Source: Endomicrobiia bacterium
Lineage (GTDB): Bacteria; Elusimicrobiota; Endomicrobiia; DTEH01
Assembly (NCBI GenBank): GCA_025059805.1
Contig: JANXDG010000035.1
Coordinates: 62,001 to 126,000, forward strand
Length of the DNA: 64,000 nt
Direction of reading: 5' to 3'
Below are positions 1 through 9,486 of the stretch, piece after piece. The translations under genes and the position numbers were made by a program. Below the pieces are notes generated by a model, which was not told the origin of the DNA, made no database searches, and saw only the letters and a list, made by a program, of their open reading frames with translations. Position 1 is the stretch's first letter. Each line of letters begins with the position of its first letter.

Positions 1-261
1 TGGAGAAGTAAACGTAATATCAGTCATTAACTTCACTATTTTATCATATTCTTTTGCTTCTACAACTAAATCTATATCTTTTACACTTGACGAAGTTTTA
101 CCTGATGTAACAGAAAGGATTAAATCACGGATAACCCCTCCTACTATGTAATGGTTGTATCCACAGTCAACCATTTTATTAATAATTTTTTTAACATATT
201 TGTAAATCTCAATTCTTGTAAACACGCTAAGTACTTCTTTTAGTATATTTTCTTTCGTCAT
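1..261 (-). CDS. CCA-adding / poly(A) polymerase-type tRNA nucleotidyltransferase, N-terminal fragment (continues past window start)
   Basis: Hand translation of the minus strand from ATG at 261: MTKENILKEVLSVF...NKMVDCGYNHYIVGGVIRDLILSVTSGKTSSSVKDIDLVVEAKEYDKIVKLM. It has the GGxIRD and DIDLVV head-domain motifs. ATGA overlap with the upstream gene. Confidence 0.85.
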   Translation of the reverse strand, partial: MTKENILKEVLSVFTRIEIYKYVKKIINKMVDCGYNHYIVGGVIRDLILSVTSGKTSSSVKDIDLVVEAKEYDKIVKLMTDITFTSP

Positions 262-1745
262 AAAATTATAAATTTAAACTGATATAACTCATCATCTAAC
301 TTGTTAATTTTTTCCCTTAAAATCCTTACAAGATAGCAATCTTCACAACGACCATGTATAGGTTCACAGAAGTCTCTATAAAGTTGAAGGAAACCTTGCA
401 CAAACATAGTATGAGATAAAAAATATTTCCTATATTCTGTATAACGTATAATGGACGATACAAATTTTTCTACGATTGTATTTTTCTCTACAAGTTTTAG
501 TTTTTTATAAATTGAGATTACTTTCTGCTTAAGTGTTTCATTTTTATTTTTTCTAGCATGATAGAAATAATATGGTAAGACCACATTGACAACAATAGCA
601 GCAACTTTTTCTTCCCCGAACAAAGGATATTCCTTAGGAAACTGTTTACTATCAAAACTACAATGCCGTGCAAAAAATCCGTCAGAAGGTTGATAAAAGA
701 TATTTACAAGATGTTTGATAATTTCTTCTTCAGTAAAATTGTTTAAGAAATTTTTCAAAATTTTATGTAGTCCAAAATCAACAAAGTTGGATATTGTTCT
801 ACTGAAAGCAGCTATTCTTCTTTGTGGGAAGTTAACCGGTCTTGTCTTATAGAACCTCCATTGGGATATTGACAGTCTTTTCTTAAACTTATCCTTAACA
901 ATGTTCCAAATGTTAACTAACCTGTCAGTATAGCAGTTTGCTGGCTGTTTAATTATAGCGTCATCTATAAAACCTGCAACACCAAAATAGATAGATTCAA
1001 TAACTTCTAAAGGTTTAAAACCACTTAAACTTTTTATAACTTGTTTTAATTTCTTAATTGGAACCAATCGTGCTAATTTTACAAAATTATCTTTATTATT
1101 GACATAACCATAAACTTCTGCCATTTCTTCATACAAAGTTTGTTCTTCAGTATAGTCAAAATTTATCCATCTTGAAAACACCTCAGATTTAAGCAATAGC
1201 CTTGCCTCAGCAGCTGCAATAATAAGTTCTTCAAGATAATTATAATCCTTGGGCATCAAGATTTCACCACAAAGTGATCCACTAAATTCTGCATCTAACT
1301 CAGTTAATTTAGCATAAAGCTGTACATCTTCAACAGTAAGTCTTCCTTTTAAACATACCTCAAACTTTACCTCTTTTATTTCTCTTTTAGTATCATAATC
1401 ATAGAACACATGAAGTATAATATTACTATACCTTTCACTGTGTTTATGTTTAAACCAATCAGATCTTTTAAAATGCACTTCAACATCGCCCTCATAATGT
1501 TTACCATCAACAACAATCTTAGCTGAGATAAAGTCAGGTAAAGCTAATGTATGTTTCTCTCCGGGCGATAAAACAACTAATTTTTCTCCACTTGTTGTTA
1601 ATAAGTTTCTACGATCTAACTCTTGTTTATACCACAATTCTTTAAGCACATCCTCGGTAAGACTTTGTTTTACGAAACTTTCCTTAACCTTTGGTTTTAA
1701 CATTAATGCTTTATTTCTTAGTTGAAGATATACATTTAAATCCAT
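258..1745 (-). CDS. DUF2851 family protein
   Basis: 495 aa ORF. 'YEGDVEVHFKRSDWFKHKHSERYSNIILHVFYDY' resembles the DUF2851 signature. Stop overlaps the next gene's start by 4 bp. Confidence 0.8.
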   Translation of the reverse strand: MDLNVYLQLRNKALMLKPKVKESFVKQSLTEDVLKELWYKQELDRRNLLTTSGEKLVVLSPGEKHTLALPDFISAKIVVDGKHYEGDVEVHFKRSDWFKHKHSERYSNIILHVFYDYDTKREIKEVKFEVCLKGRLTVEDVQLYAKLTELDAEFSGSLCGEILMPKDYNYLEELIIAAAEARLLLKSEVFSRWINFDYTEEQTLYEEMAEVYGYVNNKDNFVKLARLVPIKKLKQVIKSLSGFKPLEVIESIYFGVAGFIDDAIIKQPANCYTDRLVNIWNIVKDKFKKRLSISQWRFYKTRPVNFPQRRIAAFSRTISNFVDFGLHKILKNFLNNFTEEEIIKHLVNIFYQPSDGFFARHCSFDSKQFPKEYPLFGEEKVAAIVVNVVLPYYFYHARKNKNETLKQKVISIYKKLKLVEKNTIVEKFVSSIIRYTEYRKYFLSHTMFVQGFLQLYRDFCEPIHGRCEDCYLVRILREKINKLDDELYQFKFIIL

Positions 1746-1749
1746 ATTT

Positions 1750-3336
1750 TTATTTTCGTTGTAATTTCTTAATCTCTAAATATCTATTCAATGTGTCTAT
1801 TCTTACATCAACATCTGCATCAGTAGGATTTAAAACTTTAACAATTTTGTATTCATCAATGGCATGTTCTAATTTACCAAGATCAGAATATATTTCTGCA
1901 ACCGTCTTTCTTATCTTGTAATTAAAAGGATTAATCTCCAATATCTGTTTATAAACATCCAGTGCTTTTTCATATTCTCCTTTTTCAAAATAGACATTAA
2001 ATAATAGCTCATATCCAGCAACAAAATTAGGATTTGCACTTATACACTGGTTCAATATATCTTCTGCTTCTTCATACATTTTAGCTGCCAGATATGCTTT
2101 AGCAAGCCGTGTCAAAACAATCGGATTAAACATCTCAAACTTTTGTGCTTTCTTGTATTGAAATATTGCTGTTTTATAATCTTTCTTAGCTAAAAATTTA
2201 TCTCCCAATTCTATATACTGACGTTGGTCAAGGCCTAGTAGTTCGTCCTGTTGTTTTATATAAATACACTTCCAGTCAGGTTGTGCTCCAGGATAAGAAG
2301 ATAAGTTGGTAAACATTAGCTCTAAATTGTCTTCCCACAAACTCATAAGTTTATCAAATTTTAAACCATAAATTTTATTATACAATTTATCTTCGTCATC
2401 TTTGTAATTCTTATAATGCTTAATAAACTGTAAAAAATTATTCTCACCATAATTTTCAACAAGGTGTTTAACAAAACTTGCAAGTTCAACAAATGCTAAG
2501 TCTATTTCTTGTTGTGAATCTAAGTATACCAAAGAACCTTTAAACGAAGAAAAAGGTATAATTTTGTTACTCATCTTTGCTTGAAGTAACAAATTAACAT
2601 TGCCAGCTGAAAAACATAAAGGTTCTGTTGATCTATACAGTGTATCATAATATCTTGCAGTGGCTTCATGTAGGTATAACGGTAACGAATATTCTGAAAT
2701 ATGATTAAGTATAAAATGAATATACTCATGTGCTAGCGTATCCAACCATCTATATCCAAATGGTAAACATTCAGGTGAAAGTATCATAATTCTGTTAAAC
2801 TTACATATTCCAACAACACCTGTTTTTTCTATAATATCCATACCTAATGTTGAAGCAAAAGCAAATTCTTCTTTAGTGTTGTAAACTTCAATTCTTACCT
2901 TCCTTTCGGGGTAAAAACCAAATTTTTCACCAAAGGTTTTATAGATTTTTTCTAACTGCAATATAGCAAAGTCCTTGAGTATAACATCTCTACCTTTAAG
3001 ATATATTTTGAAATGGTCACTTTCATACTCATTATATCCATTTGAAAAAATTTGTTTTAAATTCAAAATGTAAGATACAAAAAATTGTTGCTCATCAGTC
3101 ATAGAATAACTTGTAAATCTTACCACATACTCCGCTGCTTTGGTGTAATCACCTAAATATAAGTGATATAAGCTGTTATAAAACGTTACAAGATGATCTT
3201 TTTCAGATGCAGAATTTATAATTCTTCTTACTTCTTCAAACTTTCCTGCTTCAAGTAGTTTTAGTATCGGAATTTCACTGTACAAAAACCATGTAAGCAA
3301 TAAAATAGTTAAACAAGCCAAAATAATATTTTTCAT
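1750..3336 (-). CDS. Peptidase-MA-like (gluzincin) protein with C-terminal TPR repeats
   Basis: HExxH in 'LDTLAHEYIHFILNHIS'; C-terminal TPR-like repeats; N-terminal hydrophobic signal/anchor. Confidence 0.75.
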   Translation of the reverse strand: MKNIILACLTILLLTWFLYSEIPILKLLEAGKFEEVRRIINSASEKDHLVTFYNSLYHLYLGDYTKAAEYVVRFTSYSMTDEQQFFVSYILNLKQIFSNGYNEYESDHFKIYLKGRDVILKDFAILQLEKIYKTFGEKFGFYPERKVRIEVYNTKEEFAFASTLGMDIIEKTGVVGICKFNRIMILSPECLPFGYRWLDTLAHEYIHFILNHISEYSLPLYLHEATARYYDTLYRSTEPLCFSAGNVNLLLQAKMSNKIIPFSSFKGSLVYLDSQQEIDLAFVELASFVKHLVENYGENNFLQFIKHYKNYKDDEDKLYNKIYGLKFDKLMSLWEDNLELMFTNLSSYPGAQPDWKCIYIKQQDELLGLDQRQYIELGDKFLAKKDYKTAIFQYKKAQKFEMFNPIVLTRLAKAYLAAKMYEEAEDILNQCISANPNFVAGYELLFNVYFEKGEYEKALDVYKQILEINPFNYKIRKTVAEIYSDLGKLEHAIDEYKIVKVLNPTDADVDVRIDTLNRYLEIKKLQRK

Positions 3337-3339
3337 ACA

Positions 3340-6300
3340 CTACTTCAAAACTTCTTTATAATATTTGTCAATAATATGTTTTAATTCGTCAGGGTATTTT
3401 TCACTTAAAGATTTTATTATCTCCTCTCGTATTTCTTTAGGTGGACGATAATCTTTCGCAGAAGGTAATGTTATATTGCCAATTAAAACTCCAATTTTAC
3501 CACCTGGTATGTGTTTTAACTGAGTGGTTCCTGCAACAGACTTTCCCGCCTGCTGACTTAACTGTTGTAATTGCTGTTGTTTGTCAGAAAAGTTATTTCT
3601 TAGCTGAAGTAATAAATTTAACGCTGTATTTTGATGTTGAATAGCTTTAGGAATTAATAAACTATTTAAGCAATCAAACGAACCCGTCATTTCTGCCCGA
3701 GCCGAAATTGCAAGATTTACATCGTCAGAGTTTACAATGAAACTCTTACTTCCTAAGTTCTTAATCTCTTTTATAAACTCATCCATTTGCATACCGATAT
3801 TAGACTGTTTATTGCACAACTTTGATTGTTTTTCTTTCATCCTTGATGGATATATAATTTTAGGTTCTGTTTTTAAAATTTCTACAACTTCGTTTATCAA
3901 TTGATTTATTACCACCGTTGACGAAAACAAAACTGGGTTATATTGTTGCGACGCTGAACTTATTTTAACATTTTGTTCCCATATAGATTTTATATCTTCA
4001 AAATATTTACTTCCTTGAATTAACCTTTCATTTTTTAACTCTTGTTGAAAATCTTTTAGTTTTGATGATGCAAAAGTTGCGTTTTGTCTAAAAACATCTT
4101 TACCTGTGAAATTATTGATATTGTCTAAATACAAAATAATGTTATCTATATTTTTACTTATCTCTTCGCTTTTTTTTTCTAAGATAGGGAACTGTTTTTC
4201 TTGATATTTTGATATCTCAGAAATTCTGAACTCATCAATTTCTTTAGTTCCCTGATATACATTTTGTTGTTCTACTATAATATTATCCAACTGTGATACT
4301 ACTTTTTCTAAGTTTGAAGTTAAATCTAACATACTAGCACTAACTTGTTCCTTCGCAACTTTGTTTATATTTTGTGTAAGAAGTTCAAGTTGTTCTAACA
4401 GTTGTTCCGCAAGTTTTATCGCAGATTTAATATCATTACGATTAATCAAACCATAAATGTTTGTAAGAATATCCATAGGAGTTATAAAATCTAAATTTTT
4501 TATTTCTCTGCGGTTGACAAACTCATCCGGAAGTTCATCCTTGAACTTCGTCAAACTTTCTTGTATCTTCTTCAGTCTTTCCTCTATTTGTGATAATAGA
4601 TTAAAAATTTTTGTTCTGTCTTCCTCAGAGATTTTGTCATAACATTCTCGTAGTGCATCAAGTAGGTTCCTATTTGTGCCTAAGTTATCTTCCATTAGTC
4701 TAGAAATATTCTCCATATTTTGTCGTTTAATTATATCTTTGCTAAGCATAGTTGCGCGTTCAAGCGTATTAATTATTTGGTCCTGTATCTGTAACGCTGA
4801 ACTGATATCTCGCTGTTTTAAACTATCAATTCGTTTAGGATTCAGTTTACTACGTAGAGTTTCAATTGAATAATTTAAATTTCTAAATTCCATCATTGTA
4901 TCTACTGTAGTATAAGGATCGCTTGTCATTTCTGACAGAATATTTTTTATCATAGATTCTAAAATATCATATTGAATATTCATATTTTGACTTTGAAACA
5001 CTAAGGTATTTATATCTGGCATATAATCTGTAGTTAACTTTGATATTGACTCATATAACTCTACTTCTTGACTTAGTAATTCTATAGATTTGTCTATAAA
5101 TTTCTTAATTTGTTCTTCAATCAACTGATGTTTCTTTTCATAACTAAATATTTCTATTTTTCGCTCATCAGTAAAGTCGGATTTGTAACCGTAAAGAATG
5201 TCGTTATCATAAACGATCATACGATACTTTATAATATCGCCGAAATCTAATTTAAGTTTGCTTAAATCAAACAAATATTCATCTATATCCTCTGTTGCTA
5301 CCTTCTGGTATTTTTTAACTTCTTTTACGGTCTTATTCACTTTTTTTTCTATTTCATAAACAATTTCTATCTTGTGAATTCCAAAATCGTCTGTAACGGA
5401 ATAAACTATTGGAATCATACTGTTTGGTTCTACAATAATATCGTTCTCAGGAGAAATAATTTGTATTTTAGGACCTCTGTCTTCAATCATATGTATTCTA
5501 TACTTTACTGCTTCTGAATTCATTAACCCATCTGTATCAACAAATTCAAACCACAATTCTGTACCCTGTCTAACAATGAAACTACCATAAACGGTCTTTA
5601 AATCTGTACCAATATCAAGTTTTATTTTTTCCCCATAAAGATACAAAAATGCTGATTGAATAGCCTTATTTGTTTTAGCGCTAAAAGATACTTTGCTACC
5701 ATATAAATATTGTAATTCAGAAAAATTATTGATGTTTATCACTGGCTGGCCAGTATACTGCGGTGGCGTAACTTTAATATCTAAAGAGACAATATTCGGC
5801 AAAACTAATGGTTCTATTTTATAAACTTTTGATGCCATACCTCTGAATTTAACCTTATATAATATCGTAGTTTCTACCGATGGGATCAAATATACATATA
5901 CTTTACGTCCAGCAAAGTCTACTGTCTTCTCAAAGTTAACCTTATAAAACTTCTTATCACCGTAAGTTTTCAATAATAACTCAGGTACATACAAACTGTA
6001 CTCCTTCTCAACAATAACTTTAATTTCACATACTTCACCGGAACGTACAGTTAAATTCTTTGGTGATATAAAAATTCCTAGTATCTCTGGTCTACGTGTA
6101 AATAAAATCTTATGAATGCTTGATCTAATTACATACGGTGGTATTGCATAAAGAATGTAAGTTATAACAAAAAGTGCTAAATTTAGCGGAATAACTTTAA
6201 TTATATTCTTCAGTCCAGAAAGTTCTATGATGTCAACTTTAGAAAGAATTGTTTTTACATTTTCCACGAAATCCCTTGCTAATTCCTCAGAATAGTTCAG

Positions 6301-6645
6301 ATCTTTTGGACTTATCAATGCGTCTTCAAGTTGATAAGCGTTTATTAGGTCATCGGTTGATTTCAATAAGTTTTTTATTATCAAAAATTTCTGTAGTTGC
6401 AAACAAGAAAAACGTAAAGTTTGATATATTCTCAAAACTAAATTTGCAAAAAATAATAACAAAAATGCTATTATTACGAACCAATAAATATGAAAAACAA
6501 TTATTGGTAATGGAAAAATTTTATCAACTAATACACTTAATATAAAACAACCTATTACCGTATTGACACAACTAATCACATATCTAAGCACAAGGAATAA
6601 TATTCTATTAAAAGTAAACTTATTAACATATTGTCTTATTTTCAT
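3340..6645 (-). CDS. Large membrane-anchored coiled-coil protein, DUF4175-like
   Basis: 1101 aa; N-terminal TM segments, Ig-like/beta central region, long Gln/Lys-rich coiled coil; sits in a BatA/VWA gene neighbourhood. Confidence 0.6.
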   Translation of the reverse strand: MKIRQYVNKFTFNRILFLVLRYVISCVNTVIGCFILSVLVDKIFPLPIIVFHIYWFVIIAFLLLFFANLVLRIYQTLRFSCLQLQKFLIIKNLLKSTDDLINAYQLEDALISPKDLNYSEELARDFVENVKTILSKVDIIELSGLKNIIKVIPLNLALFVITYILYAIPPYVIRSSIHKILFTRRPEILGIFISPKNLTVRSGEVCEIKVIVEKEYSLYVPELLLKTYGDKKFYKVNFEKTVDFAGRKVYVYLIPSVETTILYKVKFRGMASKVYKIEPLVLPNIVSLDIKVTPPQYTGQPVININNFSELQYLYGSKVSFSAKTNKAIQSAFLYLYGEKIKLDIGTDLKTVYGSFIVRQGTELWFEFVDTDGLMNSEAVKYRIHMIEDRGPKIQIISPENDIIVEPNSMIPIVYSVTDDFGIHKIEIVYEIEKKVNKTVKEVKKYQKVATEDIDEYLFDLSKLKLDFGDIIKYRMIVYDNDILYGYKSDFTDERKIEIFSYEKKHQLIEEQIKKFIDKSIELLSQEVELYESISKLTTDYMPDINTLVFQSQNMNIQYDILESMIKNILSEMTSDPYTTVDTMMEFRNLNYSIETLRSKLNPKRIDSLKQRDISSALQIQDQIINTLERATMLSKDIIKRQNMENISRLMEDNLGTNRNLLDALRECYDKISEEDRTKIFNLLSQIEERLKKIQESLTKFKDELPDEFVNRREIKNLDFITPMDILTNIYGLINRNDIKSAIKLAEQLLEQLELLTQNINKVAKEQVSASMLDLTSNLEKVVSQLDNIIVEQQNVYQGTKEIDEFRISEISKYQEKQFPILEKKSEEISKNIDNIILYLDNINNFTGKDVFRQNATFASSKLKDFQQELKNERLIQGSKYFEDIKSIWEQNVKISSASQQYNPVLFSSTVVINQLINEVVEILKTEPKIIYPSRMKEKQSKLCNKQSNIGMQMDEFIKEIKNLGSKSFIVNSDDVNLAISARAEMTGSFDCLNSLLIPKAIQHQNTALNLLLQLRNNFSDKQQQLQQLSQQAGKSVAGTTQLKHIPGGKIGVLIGNITLPSAKDYRPPKEIREEIIKSLSEKYPDELKHIIDKYYKEVLK

Positions 6646-6651
6646 AACTAT

Positions 6652-7773
6652 TTAAATCTCACCAGAGACAATATCCTCAACTAATTTCAAAATTTTTCCT
6701 GCAGGATTATTTTGGATATATTTTTTAATATTATTTTTGTATATTTCTAATTTTATTTTAGCTGTAATAATATCGTCAAGTAATTTAAATACTGTTTCTT
6801 CATCTTCATAGTGGAAACCTAACTTATATTTTTTTACAACATACACATTGCCACGTTCCTGTCCAGGGACAAATACAGGAATTAAAACAGGTACACCTGC
6901 AGAAAGAGATTCTGAAACTATAGCACCACCACCTTTGCATATAACTAAATCACTCACTCTAAGGTAATCATGCATACGGTCAGTCCATCCTATTATTTTT
7001 GTTCTTGGGATATATTCCATCATATTTAATTTATCATATAATTCTTTATATTTTCCTGTAATTATTATAAGTTGAAACAATTCTTTTTTCTTTCTTAGAA
7101 AATCTACGATTTTTAAAAACTTATCTAACGCGCCGAGTCCAATCGTAATTAATATTGTTAACACACCTTCTCTAAGTCCTAGTTCCGAAAGTATTTTATG
7201 TTTATCTACTTGCTGAAACAATTTAGAGTTCACTGGGAAACCTGTTACCCATATTTTGTTAATTCCAGAGTTTATCAATACATGTTTTGTATCTTCGTCA
7301 ATAACACAATAAAAGTCAACATTTTTATCTATCCAAGATTTGTGTATCATGTATGAATCAGTAATCACACATACGTACGGTACATTTCTAACTTCCTTTT
7401 TATACTTTTGTACAATAAAGTTCCAATAAGGATGTGTGGAGACAAAAATATCAGGGTTAAACTCATTAAAATATTCCTTTGCACTATTATACGAATTTGC
7501 TATAATTATAGTTTTAAGTAAATTTTTACAAAAGTTGTTGTTAGTACAGAAGAAAAAAGTATCAAATATCACAGGTTTTTCCATAGAAAAATTATACAAT
7601 TTCTGGAAAAAAGTTAATTTTCCCTGTTGTGGTTCACCTTTTAAATGTAAAAAATCAAAAACCTCTACGTCCCAGTCAGAATGTTTTAATTTTATTTCGC
7701 TATATATTGATTTTGCAGCGGTAATGTGGCCTGTTCCGTAACTCGCTGTTAGTATTAATATTTTCCTTTTCAT
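6652..7773 (-). CDS. MGDG synthase / UgtP-like glycosyltransferase (processive diacylglycerol glycosyltransferase family)
   Basis: N-term 'KILILTASYGTGHITAAKSI'; C-term 'VICKGGGAIVSESLSAGVPVLIPVFVPGQERGN' typical of the GT28/MGDG synthase fold. Confidence 0.8.
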   Translation of the reverse strand: MKRKILILTASYGTGHITAAKSIYSEIKLKHSDWDVEVFDFLHLKGEPQQGKLTFFQKLYNFSMEKPVIFDTFFFCTNNNFCKNLLKTIIIANSYNSAKEYFNEFNPDIFVSTHPYWNFIVQKYKKEVRNVPYVCVITDSYMIHKSWIDKNVDFYCVIDEDTKHVLINSGINKIWVTGFPVNSKLFQQVDKHKILSELGLREGVLTILITIGLGALDKFLKIVDFLRKKKELFQLIIITGKYKELYDKLNMMEYIPRTKIIGWTDRMHDYLRVSDLVICKGGGAIVSESLSAGVPVLIPVFVPGQERGNVYVVKKYKLGFHYEDEETVFKLLDDIITAKIKLEIYKNNIKKYIQNNPAGKILKLVEDIVSGEI

Positions 7774-7801
7774 AGTTTCTCCCTTTTCATTATCTCAAAA
7801 T

Positions 7802-9486
7802 TTAAAGAAATTTTGATTTAATATATTCAACATCCTCATAATATCCAAGTTTTTCTAAAAGTTCTACAAATTTTGTTATCGCTAACTTATCTTCTGTCAA
7901 ATCATAGACAAAAATTGAATATGCACACACCACCACAGGTTTTAAATTTTTTAAGAAATTGAATACAGTTTTGTCTGAATAATATGTGGATTGCAAGTTT
8001 GTTACGGAAACTGCAAGAATGATTCTGTCAAAGTTGTTTTTCACTATATTACTTCCTTGTCGTTCTTCATAAGTTAGATTTGAAATAAAACCTATCGGTC
8101 TATAAACAATACCATAATATTCTGGATCGCCAACGCCAAAATATGAAAAATAAATACCTTTCTTAGCATAAGGATTTTTTTAATCCAGATAGATAATTCT
8201 TTTAACCCTTGACCCCAGTCTATGTTTGAGTCAGTATAATGTTTCCAACCATTTTCACTACCGCCTATAATTTCGTTAAAATAAGAAATATACCAAGGGT
8301 AAGCTTTCGCAGAAACAAAGGCATTCCATATGATAATTAAGTAATAAATAGTTCTAATCTTTTTAAAGGTAGCAAGTTTACACGATTGCCAAATAATTAA
8401 AGGATACACTGGCAGGAGATGTCTATGCCCAATCTGCATTTTTGAAAAAGACGATATGATTATATAAATAAATATTGAAACAAAAACTATAGTATCCTCA
8501 ATTGTATCCTTTTTTTTAACAACATCGTGAAAAAATTTTACTACACTCATAATAAAAACTAATAACAACGGTAATTCTGTTTTTAAACAAAATAATATTG
8601 GAAAGTATAACAGGAACCCTTTGGTTGAAAATTTGCCAAAAAAATAAGTTGACCTACCTTGTTGTGTTAAATAAATCACTTTTTCAAGACCATAAAACAA
8701 ATCTAAAAAATTTACATTGTAAACAATCATTCCTACTATAACAATACCAGAAATTATAAAGATACAAAATTTTAATATTTCGTTAAACTTAATAATTTTT
8801 TTATACCAAAAATATGATAAAAGGACAACATAGGTAAATAATAACACAACAACAGAATATTTCGTTACCATCATTACACCTGTGAATAACGAACAAATTA
8901 ACATTTCTATAACATTTTTTGTAATTATATACTTTAAAAACCCATATATGCATAGAAAATAAAATATAGAAGCTATCATATCTTGTGTAATAAGACAACT
9001 ATGTGCTGCTATACTTGTATTAAAACAATACAACAAACATGCTATCATCGCCGATGTTTTGTTTATGTTTTTACTAATTATAATATAAAACGGTATAACA
9101 AATAGTGCGGACAATATAATCATCATCTTCCTTCCAAAGTTAAGTAGTTTCTCTGCAGAGTAGTTGTTGTAGTAAAGCATAAGGTTTGCAAATAAATACC
9201 TTTGTCTATTCTGCCAGTAAATGTGGTTGGTATATAGCACAGGCTGTGGTTTTAAAAACATTAATGGTATTGCAGACAAAATTTTTGCAAGCACAGGATG
9301 GTCGTCTAAATATATAATATCCATAGAACCTGTCTTAAGGTATGCATAACCTTGTATTAAATGAACAGGTTCGTCATATGTAGGTGATAGACGATTAATT
9401 ACTTTAAAACCGCGAATTATAAATACAGCTATTACTATAATTAAAAATCCAAAGTTAAAAAATTTTTTTAACAATGTGTTATTCAT
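7802..9486 (-). pseudogene. GT39/PMT-like membrane glycosyltransferase, split by a one-base frameshift at about 8175-8181
   Basis: ORF 8092-9486 gives '...DSNIDWGQGLKELSIWIKK' and then a nonsense tail. Adding one A to the A7 run restores '...IKKNPYAKKGIYFSYFGVGDPEYYGIVYRPIGFISNLTYEERQGSNIVKNNFDRIILAVSV...', which joins ORF 7802-8044 in frame (561 aa). It may be a sequencing error or recoding rather than a true pseudogene. Confidence 0.85.

Noticed and set aside
8801-8998. 65-aa minus-strand ORF inside the GT39-like gene
   Set aside because: Alternative frame of a coding region; Tyr/Cys/Ile-rich out-of-frame product.
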